This document shows, one piece after another, positions 46,339 to 60,951 of a stretch of 64,000 bases of DNA. The notes beneath the pieces were generated by a model, which saw only the letters and a list, made by a program, of their open reading frames with translations, ran no database searches and was not told the origin of the DNA. Source of the stretch: Diphasiastrum complanatum (lineage: Eukaryota; Streptophyta; Lycopodiopsida; Lycopodiales; Lycopodiaceae); NCBI GenBank assembly GCA_029204225.1, contig CM055100.1, positions 32,453,645-32,517,644 of the forward strand. The letters are read 5' to 3'. The stretch's first letter is position 1. Every line of letters starts with the position of its first letter. The position numbers and the translations under genes are program-made.

Positions 46339-47689
46339 TTACCCCCCTCCTAATTGGATTGACGGTCCCTCACGAATGGCAATAGAAAGAACCCCGATCC
46401 TTATGGTGATGGGAGGAGTCAAAGTCGGTGCAACTTGTAGATGTGGAACACTTTGTAAAGTGCTGCTCTGTAGGAGATGAAGCTTTGAAGAAGTATGAGT
46501 GTCTCCAGAAGCTTTGGCTCTTTGATGGGTTGTATTCCCAATTGCCCATGATGAGGATTCAATGGATGATGTACAAGAGCTTGGGTTGTTGAATATGGTA
46601 TGAAAACACTACAAGGTGTGAATGAACGATAAAGAGATGAAGATGAGGGTAAGTGGTAAGATGTGAGTCAGATATGGGGGTGGTGGTGGAGGTGAATGAA
46701 TGGCTCAAAGGTTTGTTGGTCATAGTTGTCTCTTGAAGATATGGTGTTGGCAGAATTTTGATTGCAGCTTCTTTGAGGTCAATTGTACCGTTGAGAGCTC
46801 CATGAAAAATTGCTTGGAATAGATGCTTGAACGATTGCCATTTTTTTTTTTTTGCATAAAGTAGTGCTCTTTGAATAGTCAACAAGTGAATACTTGTCGA
46901 TTTCTTTAATTGCAAAAACACCACTTGTTGTTTTGTGAAAAATCTCCAAGGTCCTTTTGATAATATGCTTGTCTTGGCTCGGCAAGAGTTCTGAATTGGC
47001 ATCATTTGTATGCTACAAATGTTGTAGACTTGTCTGCTCCACAGAGTGCTTCAAGTGAGAACTAGAGCAAGTTCAGAACGATCATCGGGTGGGAATGAGA
47101 TCTTGAAGCATGAATGAGAAAAGTGAGGTGAAGCTTCAAGATTAATTATATGGTGGAACATGGAGGAAGGAATGGGTGTGGACAAGGGATGATAAGGATC
47201 TTGTGTGTCTGTTTATACATGTTCATAACCGGTGCTCAATGTACTATTTTCCAAAGAGTCATCATTGTTTGTCGTTGAAAATGACATTTGTCTTGGGGGT
47301 TGTGTATCTATAATTTTATTCACTGATGGATTCGAGATTTCTTTGTCATTGCAACTTCTGAGCTTGTTGAAGTAGCGAGCATGGATATACAGCTGGAAAA
47401 GCAAGGATTTTGTATCACTTACGTAAAACCAACTGCTTATTGAAGGTGGTTGTGGTTTTTGTGAACATTCCATCTTGTTGGGAAGATGGATCTTTTGTTG
47501 GATAATATTGGTAGCCAGATAATGTACTCCATTGGTTTCCAAATAGAATATTTGTTGTGAAGTCCCTTAATTTCTTTTTTCCAACCTGTATGTTGTTTCT
47601 TGGGAGTCCACTCATGAAAAAATACTGCTTGAAAGCTTGTGTGAGTGGTCTCTGGCTTGTGTCTTATGAGTAGTGATTTTTTCTCACAT

Positions 47690-47836
47690 TTGAATCGTTC
47701 TTTGTTTGAGATACCACTCTTTGGGGTGTTCCATAGAGCACCATAGGAAATAGTCTGAGCTTTTTAGTTTGAGAGGTGTCTCCATAGAAGTGACATGCAT
47801 TATCAAAGTCTTGAAGAGATCTAATTGGTCAGATTC
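47690..47836 (-). pseudogene. Gypsy F gag fragment
   Basis: Matches 31460-31660 of Gypsy D almost word for word (CCATAGAGCACCATAGGAAA; GACATGCATTATCAAAGTCT). Minus-strand frames resemble YDGESD and LFKTLIMHVTSMETPLK. It is broken on both sides. Confidence 0.8.
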
Positions 47837-48628
47837 TCCATCGTACTGAGTGATATAAATCAGTCATCTCGCTCTGTCTCTGTGGATTTGAATGCCCAAA
47901 TAGAAGTGAGCTTCGCCCTTCAGTCATGTCAAACTCAAAAAACATCATCTGTTTATAATCCTTAACCAAATTGGTATTGTTGCTGAAAGGCAACATATCA
48001 TCCACGTATAAGGTGATGATAATGAAGGATTGCTGCACCGACTTGGAATAGACATTGTAATCAGCAGTGCTTGGTTGGAAACCTTGTTGGATGAGGAATG
48101 TGTTGATCCTCTGAAACCAAGCTCTGGCAGACTGTTTCAAGCCATAAAGTGCCTTATGGAGTTTACAGACATGATTCTTCATACCTTCCAGAACATATCC
48201 TTCGGGCTGGATCATGTAAATGTCTTCTTGTATAACTCCATTCAGATAAGCTGTTTGCACATCAAGTTGATGCACCTCAAGGTCGGCAACTGCAGCATAT
48301 GATAGGAGGGCTCAGATCGATGAATGCTTGACTACTAGACGATCTGAGTGAATCCTCGTGCTACTAGTCTTGCCTTCCTTTGATCAATCCCTCCATTGGC
48401 ATTGTACTTGATCTTAAAGATCCATTTGCAATCAATGATATTGCAGCTAGTAGGAGCTTCGACTAATGACCACATCTGGTTCTCGATCAGAGAGGAATAC
48501 TCTCTGTCCATGGCTTCTCTCAAGAGATCAGAGTCTGGTTGGCTAAGTGCATCTTCAACTGTTGTCGGTTCATGTATCAAGAAACATGCAGACTCAAGAG
48601 TATACCTTGTGGGAAGCTGTGTGCGCAC
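47837..48628 (-). pseudogene. Copia G reverse transcriptase
   Basis: RT entry in 48335-48628 (REAMDREYSSLIENQMWSLV, IIDCKWIFKIK, KARLVARGFTQ). After a frameshift the palm lies in 47829-48275: LDVQTAYLNGVIQEDIYMIQ, ALYGLKQSARAWF and the catalytic box LYVDDML. The aspartates are intact. The frame then shifts and runs out at the truncation. RNase H absent. Confidence 0.92.
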
Positions 48629-48770
48629 TCAGCTTGATCTTCTAGGATGAATCGACTGATGAACCACTCTCGGAACTTGTTGTTGGGTAGCAGCAACGTC
48701 TTTGTCTGATTCGTTATCGAATAGTGGATCGACAATGGACACGCTTGAGCCTGAAGCTCGGATTGTCGTG

Positions 48771-49517
48771 TCAATGGCAGGTGATAAAGGTTCTCCTGGA
48801 ACAATTTCTTTGCCTTTGATGTCGATGAACTGATCCTCGATAAAGACTGTATCCCAAGCTATACACAATTTGCTGGGTATCGGGCTCATACAGCTTGTAT
48901 GTGTTATCAGATGAAGTATTCCCAATCAAGATGGTCTTGAGACCTTGGAAGTCGAATTTCTTCCTCGTGTCTTTCAAAATCTGCGCATAGGTAATGCATC
49001 CGAACACTCGTAGGTTCTTCACAGAAGGCTTAGAGCCCGTCCACACCTCATGGGGTATTTTGACTGAGAGGGCCTTGGTTGAACATCTGTTCCGAACGTA
49101 AGCTGCAATGGAGACAACTTCGGCCCAGAAGCTCTTGGGCAGTAATGCATGCACCAACATACATTTAGCTGATTCAACCAGAGTACGGTTCTTCCTCTCA
49201 GCTAAGCCATTAAACTGAGGACTATAAGGAGTGATGAATTGCTGCTCAATGCCTTGGCTCTAGTAGTACTCCTTAAATTCAGTAGAGATGTACTCTCCAC
49301 CATTGTCAGACCTCAGGGCCTTTATCGTCCTTCCAGTCTCTTTTTTTGCATGCCCCTTGAAGATTCTGAAGCAATTGAAAGCTTTTGATTTCTTCTGGAT
49401 AAAATACATCATAGTCCTTCTAGAAAATTCATCAATAAAAGTTATAAAATACTTTGCATCATGTAGAGAAGGATTTTTCATCGGGCCACAAATGTCTGAA
49501 TGCACAACATCTAACAA
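48771..49517 (-). pseudogene. Copia G integrase
   Basis: The catalytic core in 49260-49517 (VHSDICGPM; TFIDEFSRRTMMYF; LRSDNGGEYISTEF) provides the first two aspartates. The third acidic region lies between the frames at 49160-49260 (plus-strand text matches CNGLAERKNRT out of frame). The C-terminal part in 48771-49160 reads SFWAEVVSIAAYVRNR, FGCITYAQILKD and TILIGNTSS. Broken by at least two frameshifts or stops. Confidence 0.88.
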
Positions 49518-49562
49518 TCCTCTAGCAGTATGCTGATGGCTTGATCTAAATGGTTTCCTAGT

Positions 49563-50930
49563 CTATTTACCAACTAAACAGTTTTGATAAATAGGTAACT
49601 CGACTTTATTACTAGGATAGTCTAGATCAAGAAGAATAGAATATTTAGACATCTGTTGTACAATAGCATGATTCAAGTGACCAAGTCTATGATGCCAAAG
49701 TAAACTTTTATTTGCTTGAATAGAAGTACCGAGTGCCTGACTAGAGGCAGAAAAACAATGACTTAATCTATACAAGTATCCATGCCTCTTTCCAAGTGCT
49801 AGGATCTTGCTTGTCCTATCAACTACTTTGCACTGATCACATTCGAATTCTACTTTATGTCCTAGATCTGTGATTCTGCTTATAGAGAGTAGATTCGTAG
49901 ATAAATTGGGTACATATAGGACTTTAGAAAGCAGCTTAGATTGATCATTTGCAAAGCTTAATCTCATAGTACCTTCACATTTAATGGCTTATGTGCGATT
50001 ATCGCGAAGGTGAACATATTTGTTGGTACTGTAGGGTGTATAGGACTCGAAACAGCCAATGAGTGGCACCAAAATCCAGGAACCAAGAACTATCGTTGGA
50101 TGCTCCTTGATGGCTGGTCATGAAGGCATCATGATCTGCTACTTGAATGGGTTGTGGAGCTTCTGTAGCTGCATTGGCCACTTGATTCGACTGTCCCTTG
50201 CAGTTGTTTTTTGCTTGCAGTATCCGACAATCTTGAATCTCGTGGTTGTTTCTCTTGCAGTATCTACAAAACAGCTTCTTATTTGTCTGTGGATTCGACT
50301 GTTCTTTGTGTTGTGCTGGTTTCTGGTCTTGCTTTGATTGCTTCGGGCCTTTCTTCTTCTTCTGCTTAGTCGTGCTCTTGTTGGTGTAACAAACGTGAGA
50401 ATCTATTGAGGAACTGGAGGCTTCGTTCCTTCGTGTGTCTTCCTGCAACAACATTGCAATGACTCTTGAGAGAGTCAGCTCTGGATGTGTCGTGATGATC
50501 ATCACCCAGCTGTCATATAAGCTTGGCAAGCTTGTAAGCAGTTGCATCATTGCGTCTTGATCGTCTATGGCAGATCCAATAATGGCCATTTGCTTCAGCA
50601 GGCTCTTGAATTGGTTGATGTGATTTTGCAGGGAATCACCATTTGCCATCTCGCACTTCATATAACGTGCTGAAGATGTCCCAGACTTCTTTGGATATCT
50701 GGGCTTTGGACACATGGCCGATCTGAGTATCCGAAATGTTGAGGATGATCAGCGCAAATGCTTTGCCATCCTTCAGCTTCCATCTAGAGATTACTGCATC
50801 ATCAGCTTCGAGTTTGCCCTCTGCACCTGTAACAGTGTCATACAACTCCTTAGCCATTAGCACGGTTCTCATCTTAAATTTCCATAGATGGTAATTGGCT
50901 CCATCAAGCTTGTCCATGATAGGACTGGGT
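49563..50930 (-). pseudogene. Copia G gag, protease and pre-integrase
   Basis: Gag starts at 50917 (MDKLDGANYHLWKFKMRTVL). After a frameshift near 50640 it continues with the gag body (LLKQMAIIGSAIDDQDAMMQ; LLTSLPSLYDSW) and a CCHC knuckle (CRYCKRNNHEIQDC, about 50230-50271). The protease motif reads WFLDFGATHW where DSGAT is expected: Ser changed to Phe next to the catalytic Asp, so the enzyme is probably dead. Then VPNLSTNLLSISRI and the pre-integrase LWHHRLGHLNHAIVQQM. Confidence 0.88.
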
Positions 50931-51090
50931 TCTCCTTGAAAATCTATGTGGAAGATTAGTCTAGGTGATAGAAATAACTATCACTGACTTAAGTATGAAG
51001 ATCTGGTGCTAAATTATAGGACAAGAAGACAATTACTCTATCGGCTAGTAGAGTCTTGTTTTTGTGGAAGCTTATCAGGCTACAAAAATA

Positions 51091-51102
51091 GCTTTGATAC
51101 CA
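51091..51102 (-). promoter_or_regulatory. Primer binding site of Copia G
   Basis: Minus-strand TGGTATCAAAGC directly follows the LTR end CTTTCCAACA; initiator-Met type. Confidence 0.88.
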
Positions 51103-52295
51103 TGTTGGAAAGAGAGGTGAAAGAAAGATAACTTGAAAAGAAATGAACACGAAAAGAAAACAGCTCGAAAAGAAATGAACTCGAATGGAAAATGTTTGTG
51201 CGTAGCGGAATAAGTTATCTCACTCTTTCCTCATGCATGACTACGCCTATCAACCTCGAACAAAACATTAGTGATAGAAATCACGTTCAATCTGATTATG
51301 TAGCCAAACATTAAGCATCAAGACATCAGACAAGTAATTTATCGTGAATGGCTAGACAAATTATTAGTCGCGAAGAGCTAGACTAATAATCAGTCGCGAA
51401 AAGCTAGACTAAATATGAGTCGCGAAAAGCTAGACTAATAATAAGTTGCGAACAACAAACATCCAGACTAAGCGATTGGAAAGCCAGACATAACGTAGAA
51501 AAACATTGCAATATTGACACAAATCTGAACGTAGAACAAATAGAGCTGTAATCAAATTAAGTATAACGAAATATACAAGTCAATACTTTGGGTGAGCACA
51601 AAACAATAGCGGATGTTACCGCGTGCTTTACAAAGCTAATCACGATCTGTAAAGGTGATGAACTTACTGCTGACAATCCATTTGGAAGAAAGAATCACTG
51701 CGTGAAGGCATCTACAATGTTCGTCTCTGATTACAAGTGATGTTTCGTTCTATCTTCTATTCTATTCTGATCTATGAATACATAGATGGTATTCAATATA
51801 TACATAATTTTACAGGTGTGCAGATGAAGAAGGTACAAAAGGGTTGTGTTGTCTGTGGGAGATCGTGGGTGGATGTTGTCGTTGTCAAATCTGATTGCAC
51901 AGTGCATGGAACGAGCGTGAGGAGGTCGTGACATTGACCTTCGCTAAAATTAACGTTGATGAAAATGTGAAAAACGCGACAATCTGACAAATGCCTTAAA
52001 AATTGATTTATAGGGTACCTTTGCTTTTCTATAAGGACACCTTTGGCATTTGTAGGGCAGTGTCGTTTTTTTTGCCTGTCATAAATTACGTTTAAAAACA
52101 AAGTGTCGTCTTTTTCGCCTGTGGAAATTTACTTGTATTTATGCAGACTGTAACGCCAATCGGTTCAAATATGCAGACTACTTTGCGACAACATGAGTAA
52201 AAATACAGCAACATGAATGGAGGCAGATTAACATAGGATTTAAGAGAGTAAAGGAGATAAATCGAACATCTCCTACACTGAAATTCCAAGGGGGT
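51103..52295 (-). repeat. 5' LTR of Copia G (outer end not fixed) and flank
   Basis: The inner end is exact: TGTTGGAAAG at 51103 next to the primer site. Repeated words GTCGCGAA-AGCTAGACTAATAAT occur four times (51358-51445). A minus-strand TATA-like ATGTATATATTG at about 51795-51806 could be the promoter. With no 3' LTR for comparison, the outer end could be near 51935 or 51990 (both ...GACA) or further out. The first 550 bases match 20408-20960. Confidence 0.6.
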
Positions 52296-52847
52296 TGTAA
52301 CATTTCATTCGCAATCTTTGGAGCTCAGGTATGATAAACTAGAAGGTGACATCTATAGAGTCCCTCACCAAGGATATAATAGCTAAGCAAGCCGCTACAA
52401 AGGAATAGAAGGGAATCAAATGGTGGACAAACCAACACAACCAATCCTAGATCAAACGGATCTAGCCCCCAAGCTATGGATCAATCACTCACAAGAGATA
52501 GAGGAGTCACCAACAACATGTAACTACCAATATCAAAATCAAGCATCCACTAGTGAGAGCCCAGTGGGTATACTTATGTCCTCCAAGGCCCATGCACCAC
52601 TAGTAGTGCATTGTGACACCTCACTGGACACATCTACAGCCTAACTAGGCCACATCATCCAGTTTTCGTATGAGTCACTAATAGACCCATACAAATCCAC
52701 CATCAAGAGTTTAGACGTCCAATCATTAATTATGACCTCATACACATGAGGGCCCCAAACCCCTCAAAATCGTAATTAAATTATGGGTCGAGGTAGGCCT
52801 ACTGGCTTCTAACAGGATAATAATCCAAGTCAGTCGTGGGCATGACA
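52296..52847 (-). repeat. Candidate solo or truncated LTR
   Basis: Bounded by TGTAACATTTC on the left and GGGCATGACA on the right. Immediately outside the right end the plus strand reads CTCTTCCCCCTTA, a purine tract on the minus strand as expected next to a 3' LTR. Only about 100 bases of possible internal sequence remain before the GA repeat. Frames in it show no domains. Confidence 0.5.
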
Positions 52848-52959
52848 CTCTTCCCCCTTATTTAAATTCTGACCTTAGAAATTAAACTTAGTAATATTCC
52901 TTTTAGGCTTGATATCGTAGTTTATTTATATTGCTTATAAGTGGGCCGAATTATCGGTG

Positions 52960-54735
<1,776 letters not shown>

Positions 54736-55268
54736 ATGGCCGTCAACAGTCCTTCTCCCTTCACTTTGGCATCTTCGACGTCAAAACCACATCAAAACCC
54801 TAGCGATCTCCTCTCTCGCATTTCCGAGGAGGAGCTACTCTCTCTTCCAGGTTTTGTGAAGCGAGTGCTTCTGCATTCATCAGTAAGCTCCTAGAGAAGC
54901 CTGTCGATCCATCTTGTATCTTTGTGTTTCCTTTATGATCAGTGGAAGCTTTTGAAATCTTATTTGAGCATGAACGACTGTTCCATTGAGCTATTTTTTA
55001 ACGATCCTGAAGTTATTTTGGATTAGTTTAGTGTTTGTAGATGGTTTTCCCGGCCTTTTCCGTTCTTTGTTGAGTTCTTAGTTTCCTTTGAAGAGCAACT
55101 TAACTTTACGATTAAGCATTTTTGTCTCTAGCTATTGCAAAGATGATTGAGAAAGGTGTAGTTATCCATTGATGTCCTTCTTTTTGTCAGGTGTCTGGCT
55201 TGGTGCAAGGGATTAAAGCCAGTACAGTGAAATGGCAGATTTGGGAGCGAACTGGCGAGACAGAAGAG
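54736..55268 (+). CDS. Putative host gene, first two exons; product unknown
   Basis: Exon 1 (54736-54882) opens with ATG in a strong plant context (A at -3, G at +4) and gives 49 codons, starting MAVNSPSPFTLASSTSKPHQ, with an acidic helix-like part (SRISEEELLSLPGFVKRVLL). It ends at TCA followed by donor GTAAGC. After a 308-base intron, acceptor TTTTTGTCAG leads to exon 2 (55191-55268), 26 codons starting VSGLVQGIKASTVKWQIWER, then donor GTATGC. Both exons are in phase 0. Codon use and splice sites look genuine, but I do not recognise the protein. A possible third exon is 5.7 kb away at 60952. The long gap full of repeats would be an expanded intron; alternatively this is a gene fragment. Confidence 0.5.
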
Positions 55269-55820
55269 GTATGCCGCTATTCTTGTTCTGCTTTCAGACG
55301 AACATTCTTTGTGGAAAATATAGTTACAAAGTGATAATCCAGTGTAAATAGTATTTGCAACGAAGCTTTTCTTAAGTTGCTTGTTTTCAAATTCTCCTAT
55401 CCTCCCCTCGTATCTCCTAGGGATAATATTGGCAACCCAGACTTACGCCTATCCCACTAAAATGCTTGCAAGTCCACAGTCCCCTAATCTTACAACAAAG
55501 TTAGTGCAAAAATTCACGAATTTGCTAATAGTCACTCAAAGAAATATCACGTCCATGTACGTAATGGATTCTTTGTGCTGATCATGCCCAATTTTTGGGC
55601 TTTTAAAAAGCATAAAATGTCACTGGATTTTTTAAAAAAAATTTCAAAATTCTGAAGCACATTCCAAACGCACATCAAACTGTGCGCCAGTCCGTGTCAG
55701 ACTGTGCGCGTCAGACTGCCATGTGGCAATTTCTCATTGGTCCAAAAAATCCACACTGCTGATTATGCTTTGTAAATGGCATGTGGAAAAGTCAAAGACT
55801 CCATTACGCAATAGAATGAG
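55269..55820. other. Unassigned, probably intronic
   Basis: No gene or element recognised. A local duplication of GTCAGACTGTGCGC-like words lies at 55690-55720. Confidence 0.35.
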
Positions 55821-55937
55821 CCAGGCACAGGCCATTCTGCCTGGTTCGGCTTTCCAAAACAATTTAGGCTCGGCCCCTCCGGGCCTCGCCCAAATTTTTT
55901 TGGAAAATCCTTACCGGGCAGAATGGCCTGTGCCCGA
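55821..55937. repeat. Long hairpin (foldback) of about 115 bp
   Basis: GGCACAGGCCATTCTGCC (55824-55841) is perfectly complementary to 55917-55934, and pairing continues with few mismatches inward to a GC-rich centre (GGCCCCTCCGGGCC, about 55873-55886). It may be a foldback or MITE-type element; no clear target duplication was found. Confidence 0.82.
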
Positions 55938-56191
55938 CTCCTTCCATACTACGTGGAGAGCCAGAACGAGCTCGAAACGTTTGCGTGCATACAAGCGGTT
56001 AGTGACACTTACATCCGTGCAATTCTTATGTCTGCTTGCCTGCTAAAGCAGCAAACATCAGCCCTTCACACCGGACCCAGTGTTTGTAAAGAATTATTTT
56101 GTGGACCTTATATAAAATCTTTGTGTCACTAACTTAATGGTTTTTTTTCCAAAGAAGCCTAAAACAGATTGTTGAGCTTATTTATAAACCT

Positions 56192-56310
56192 TAATATCTT
56201 CTACATTATCAATTTAGCAATTCCCTTTTTGTTACTCTCTCTCTCTCTCTCTCTCTACATTAGATATCTTCTACATTATCAATTTAGCAATTGCCTTTTT
56301 GTTACTCTCT
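56192..56310. repeat. Tandem duplication with CT runs
   Basis: TATCTTCTACATTATCAATT and the following GTTACTCTCTCTCT occur twice, about 75 bases apart. Confidence 0.8.
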
Positions 56311-56360
56311 CTCTCTCTATTTATATATATATCTATATATAATATATATATATATATATA

Positions 56361-58000
<1,640 letters not shown>

Positions 58001-58545
58001 CTGCATATGATGCGGTGGGGTAAACAAGTGTATCAAAAAGTTGACGAATAAACTTTCAAAAACAAAACCTCTTGAGTTGGACAAGGGAAGTGTCTCCCTT
58101 TCCAAGTATAGTTGTAGCAACTTGTCTCATATTAAATATAGGCCCAAATTCGGCCTTGGCCACGTCAAAAACTTCTCAAAATAGTAAACGTACTATTTTT
58201 AGGGCTTATCAACATAAAGAAATGTTTTTCTAAGTTTACTTCAAACTTTGGCCTCCAAATTGCCAATAATAGTCAAGTATCTAGTTGACAATTTCTCACA
58301 CTCCCTCTTCAACTCTACTTGCTATATTAACCACACTACTTTAATCCAATTTAAGAATGATCTCCATCCTAAGAAAAGATCTCCTTCCTCTTCAACTCTA
58401 CTTGCTATATTAACGTGACATAATGAACCTCCCTCAACTCCGTTCCCATCAGCAAAACCAAGAATACTAGTCCAGCCTCAAGATCAAAATGGCGAAGAAC
58501 AATGTGACTAGTTTCATCATATATTGACAATCTGCACACATCACG

Positions 58546-58900
58546 GCCGACGATTTCAGGTGACGGCCGATGATTTGAATGGCGGCCGATGGTTTAGGAG
58601 AAAAGCCGATGGTCGTTGACGGGAGGCCGATGTATGTGTGTGTATGTACGTGAGTGCATGTGTTTATGTATGTGTGTGTATTCATGATAGTGCGTATATT
58701 TGAGCATGCGTGTGGGTAGTCTAGCATCCGTCAATGGCGGGCGGCCGATGATGTGGGTGTGTGTATGGATTTGTGTGTATGAGTGTGTGTGTATGAGTGT
58801 GTGTGGATTTGTGTGTATGATTTGTGTCCGATGGTGTGTGTGATTTAAGTGATCAGCCGAATGTTTGTCGTAAGTGATCAGCCGAATGTTTGAGGGAGAT
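58546..58900. repeat. GGCCGATG motif cluster with TG-rich repeats
   Basis: GGCCGATG or near variants occur at least seven times (from 58549 to 58885), mixed with TGTGTGTATG runs. It is followed by a (TA)n microsatellite at 58980-59020. Confidence 0.75.
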
Positions 58901-58979
58901 GCACTTTTCCCGTATGGGTGCCCACCATAGATACATCCTCAACGCCCATGCACATGCATGTGTCCAAGACCATAAATAG

Positions 58980-59020
<41 letters not shown>
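58980..59020. repeat. (TA)n microsatellite
   Basis: About 20 TA units. Confidence 0.97.
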
Positions 59021-59021
<1 letters not shown>

Positions 59022-59341
59022 TAGTAAAGAGTGCATTTCGTTGACGATCAATGGAGGTCGATCTTCATAGAAATGCATTTTTATTTCAACCTTTTCCATG
59101 GAAAGTCTGATAATTTAAAAAATCCTTAGAGCACCGTTCAAATTTTTGATAATGAGAGTCTCATTTGTTTAACACCTTTCACCTTGAAAGTATGTACATG
59201 CACTTCAAAACACTATGTGTGTTGGTAAAGGATAATTTGAATTTGGAGTGGGCCCCTTAGATGCATGCATGGGGAGGAGGGCCGTGCATCCTTTTCCCCA
59301 TACATGCATCCTCCTCCCCAAGTTTTTTAGTTAGAAAAACC

Positions 59342-59668
59342 TCATGCATGGGTGAGGAGAGGAGGATGCATGGGTGCACCCATATAAGAACACTTCGTTG
59401 CTGATCCTTTGCCTTTACACAAGTCTTCAAACACCTGCAAAAACAGATCCTCTTTGCTTTGACCCTTGAGTTCCATCTTGATGCCTTTTCCTAGCTCCAA
59501 ATTACCAAATTCCACTTGGCTTTGATGAAGCAAACAAAGACCAACCATATTCTCTTCCAAAAGTACATCATAAATTCTGATCAAAATACTTTTTATAGCA
59601 GATGCATAAATTCCTGCTTCACTGTAAACACCTATCCATAGCAATAACTTGTGTTCCAAATCAAGCAC
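59342..59668 (-). pseudogene. Element J frame related to the RT-replacement segment of Copia E
   Basis: A 108-codon frame. Its residues FGNLELGKGIKMELKGQSK, EDLFLQVFEDL and KGKGSATKC align with NLELVKSIKGEVIGKG, MDLFLQHIEE and KVKGAARKC in Copia E. The N-terminal part (LLEENMVGLCLLHQSQVEF) extends beyond what E keeps. Function unknown; no known domain recognised. Confidence 0.55.
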
Positions 59669-59818
59669 TAGAATCTCGAACTTGTCTTATTATAGTCTAA
59701 CTAGACTTTTATTAAATATAGGTAAGGGCCCCTAGAGTTAGCACGCAGGCATGGCCCAATAATCCTAATTAACCTAGATGATAGCATTAGGGGTACTAAT
59801 GTGAACATTAACTCTAAC

Positions 59819-60420
59819 CATAGTTGCACAGAATCGCGTTTCTGGGAGGAGACGTTTCGGAAACCGCGTTTCTCCTCCCAGAATCGCAATTTTTTTTTTT
59901 TTTTTTTGGAAAAATAGCTGATGGCTGAAATTTTTTTTAGGGGATCAATGGTCAAAGGAGTGTTTTGCCTCTCAGAAGTGCAGTAGATGGGTCACAAACA
60001 GATCTTATTTTCAATAGCTATTTGGTTGTTATTTGCTCTGGTTTTCAATAAATGCTCAGGGGGTTCGGGGGGCGGTAGCCCCCCGGTGGGGGGTTTGGGG
60101 GGCAACGCCCCCCAACGGCAGGGTCCGGTAGACCCCGACACCCCGACGGTAAGGCCTCTTCATGACTTGGCCTTCCAACTCCCTGAGCGAAAACGCACTT
60201 ACTGGGACCATCTATGATCGTAACAGACAGGCTAGAGGTTAGTTTTGAATTTTCATCCTTGACAGAACCCAACATGGATTAATGCACCTGAACTGGACCA
60301 TCTTGCACCCAAAACAGTCGGTAAATTACACAGTAATTATGCTCTTAATTAGAGCTTTCACCTGATACCCATATTGCACAAAAAAAAACTAATTTTTTTT
60401 TTTTAAAAAAACGTTTCTGA
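59819..60420. mobile_element. hAT-like non-autonomous element, copy 2, 3' truncated
   Basis: Begins CATAGTTGCACAGAATCGCG exactly like copy 1 (2794) and follows it through the hairpin, T-run, G-rich core and the closing ACGTTTCTG, then stops at about 60420, missing the right inverted end. About 95 percent alike by eye outside simple runs. Without the right end no target duplication can be tested. Confidence 0.8.
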
Positions 60421-60951
60421 AAAAAAAAATTAGCTTGCTGGTTTTTGAACCACAGTGTGTATGACTTTTATGAAGTATAGGATTAAAACCCCATGTAGTA
60501 TGTAGAAATTATTTTGCTTTTATATTCTTCAACAAAACTAGTTTAGATGAAGCATAACTTTTTGAGCCTTCTTTTTAGGGTTAGTTCTAAAAAAGCCACA
60601 TATATTGACTTATTATACGTGACAATTGACACACTTTAACTTTTCATGTTATCCTGAACCACATAGATGCACTAGGTGTTTGGAACACGTTCCAGATTGC
60701 TATCTGGATCAGTTTTCTGGATCATTGCATTTTTCCTTTTTTTGTGGTTTTTTTGAATTTTTATTCGTTTATATTGATTTCTAAAAGTTTTTATTGGTTT
60801 TGATTTGTATTGTTTTATTGAATTTTAGGGGAAAAAAAAGTATTTACCGTTTAAATGGGGTTTAATTATTATTTTTGGTTTTGGATACTTATTAGCATTA
60901 CCAGGCATTTATAATATACAATGGCTGATTGAACATTATTGTTTATTGTAG
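60421..60951. other. Unassigned stretch
   Basis: AT-rich, no gene recognised. It ends with a good splice-acceptor-like TTTATTGTAG at 60942-60951. Confidence 0.35.

Larger units (their letters stand above)
45471..47836 (-). mobile_element. Gypsy F, pol-less derivative, minus strand
   Basis: A 3' LTR (45471-46338) is followed by a purine tract (minus strand TAGGAGGGGGGTAA, 46339-46352), about 1.3 kb of sequence without Gypsy domains (46353-47690), and a gag fragment at 47690-47836. The whole of pol is missing between gag and the purine tract. The right side is cut at 47836 by Copia G. GTCTA at 45466-45470 would be the target duplication. The middle region has frames such as 46559-47005 (148 codons), without known motifs. 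Related to Gypsy D by LTR and gag. Confidence 0.78.
47837..51102 (-). mobile_element. Copia G, 3' truncated, minus strand
   Basis: Minus-strand Copia with primer site (51091-51102), leader, gag, protease, integrase and RT in order. It ends at about 47837, soon after the RT palm, where Gypsy F gag sequence starts; RNase H and the 3' LTR are missing. The 5' LTR lies to the right, from 51103. Frame breaks occur about every 400 bases. Confidence 0.88.
58080..59700 (-). mobile_element. Element J, E-related Copia fragment
   Basis: The plus-strand text around 58240-58300 (TTTGGCCTCCAAATTGCCAA to TAGTTGACAATTTCTCACA) matches the LTR end of Copia E and is followed by the same purine-tract complement CTCCCTCTTCAACT. 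Next come pieces collinear with the RT-replacement segment of E: 58344-58382 with 34405-34445, 58422-58545 with 34966-35100, and 59390-59530 with 35140-35262. No RNase H lies between LTR and segment. A TG-rich, GGCCGATG-rich stretch (58546-59385) interrupts it. LTR start and right edge are not defined. Confidence 0.65.
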
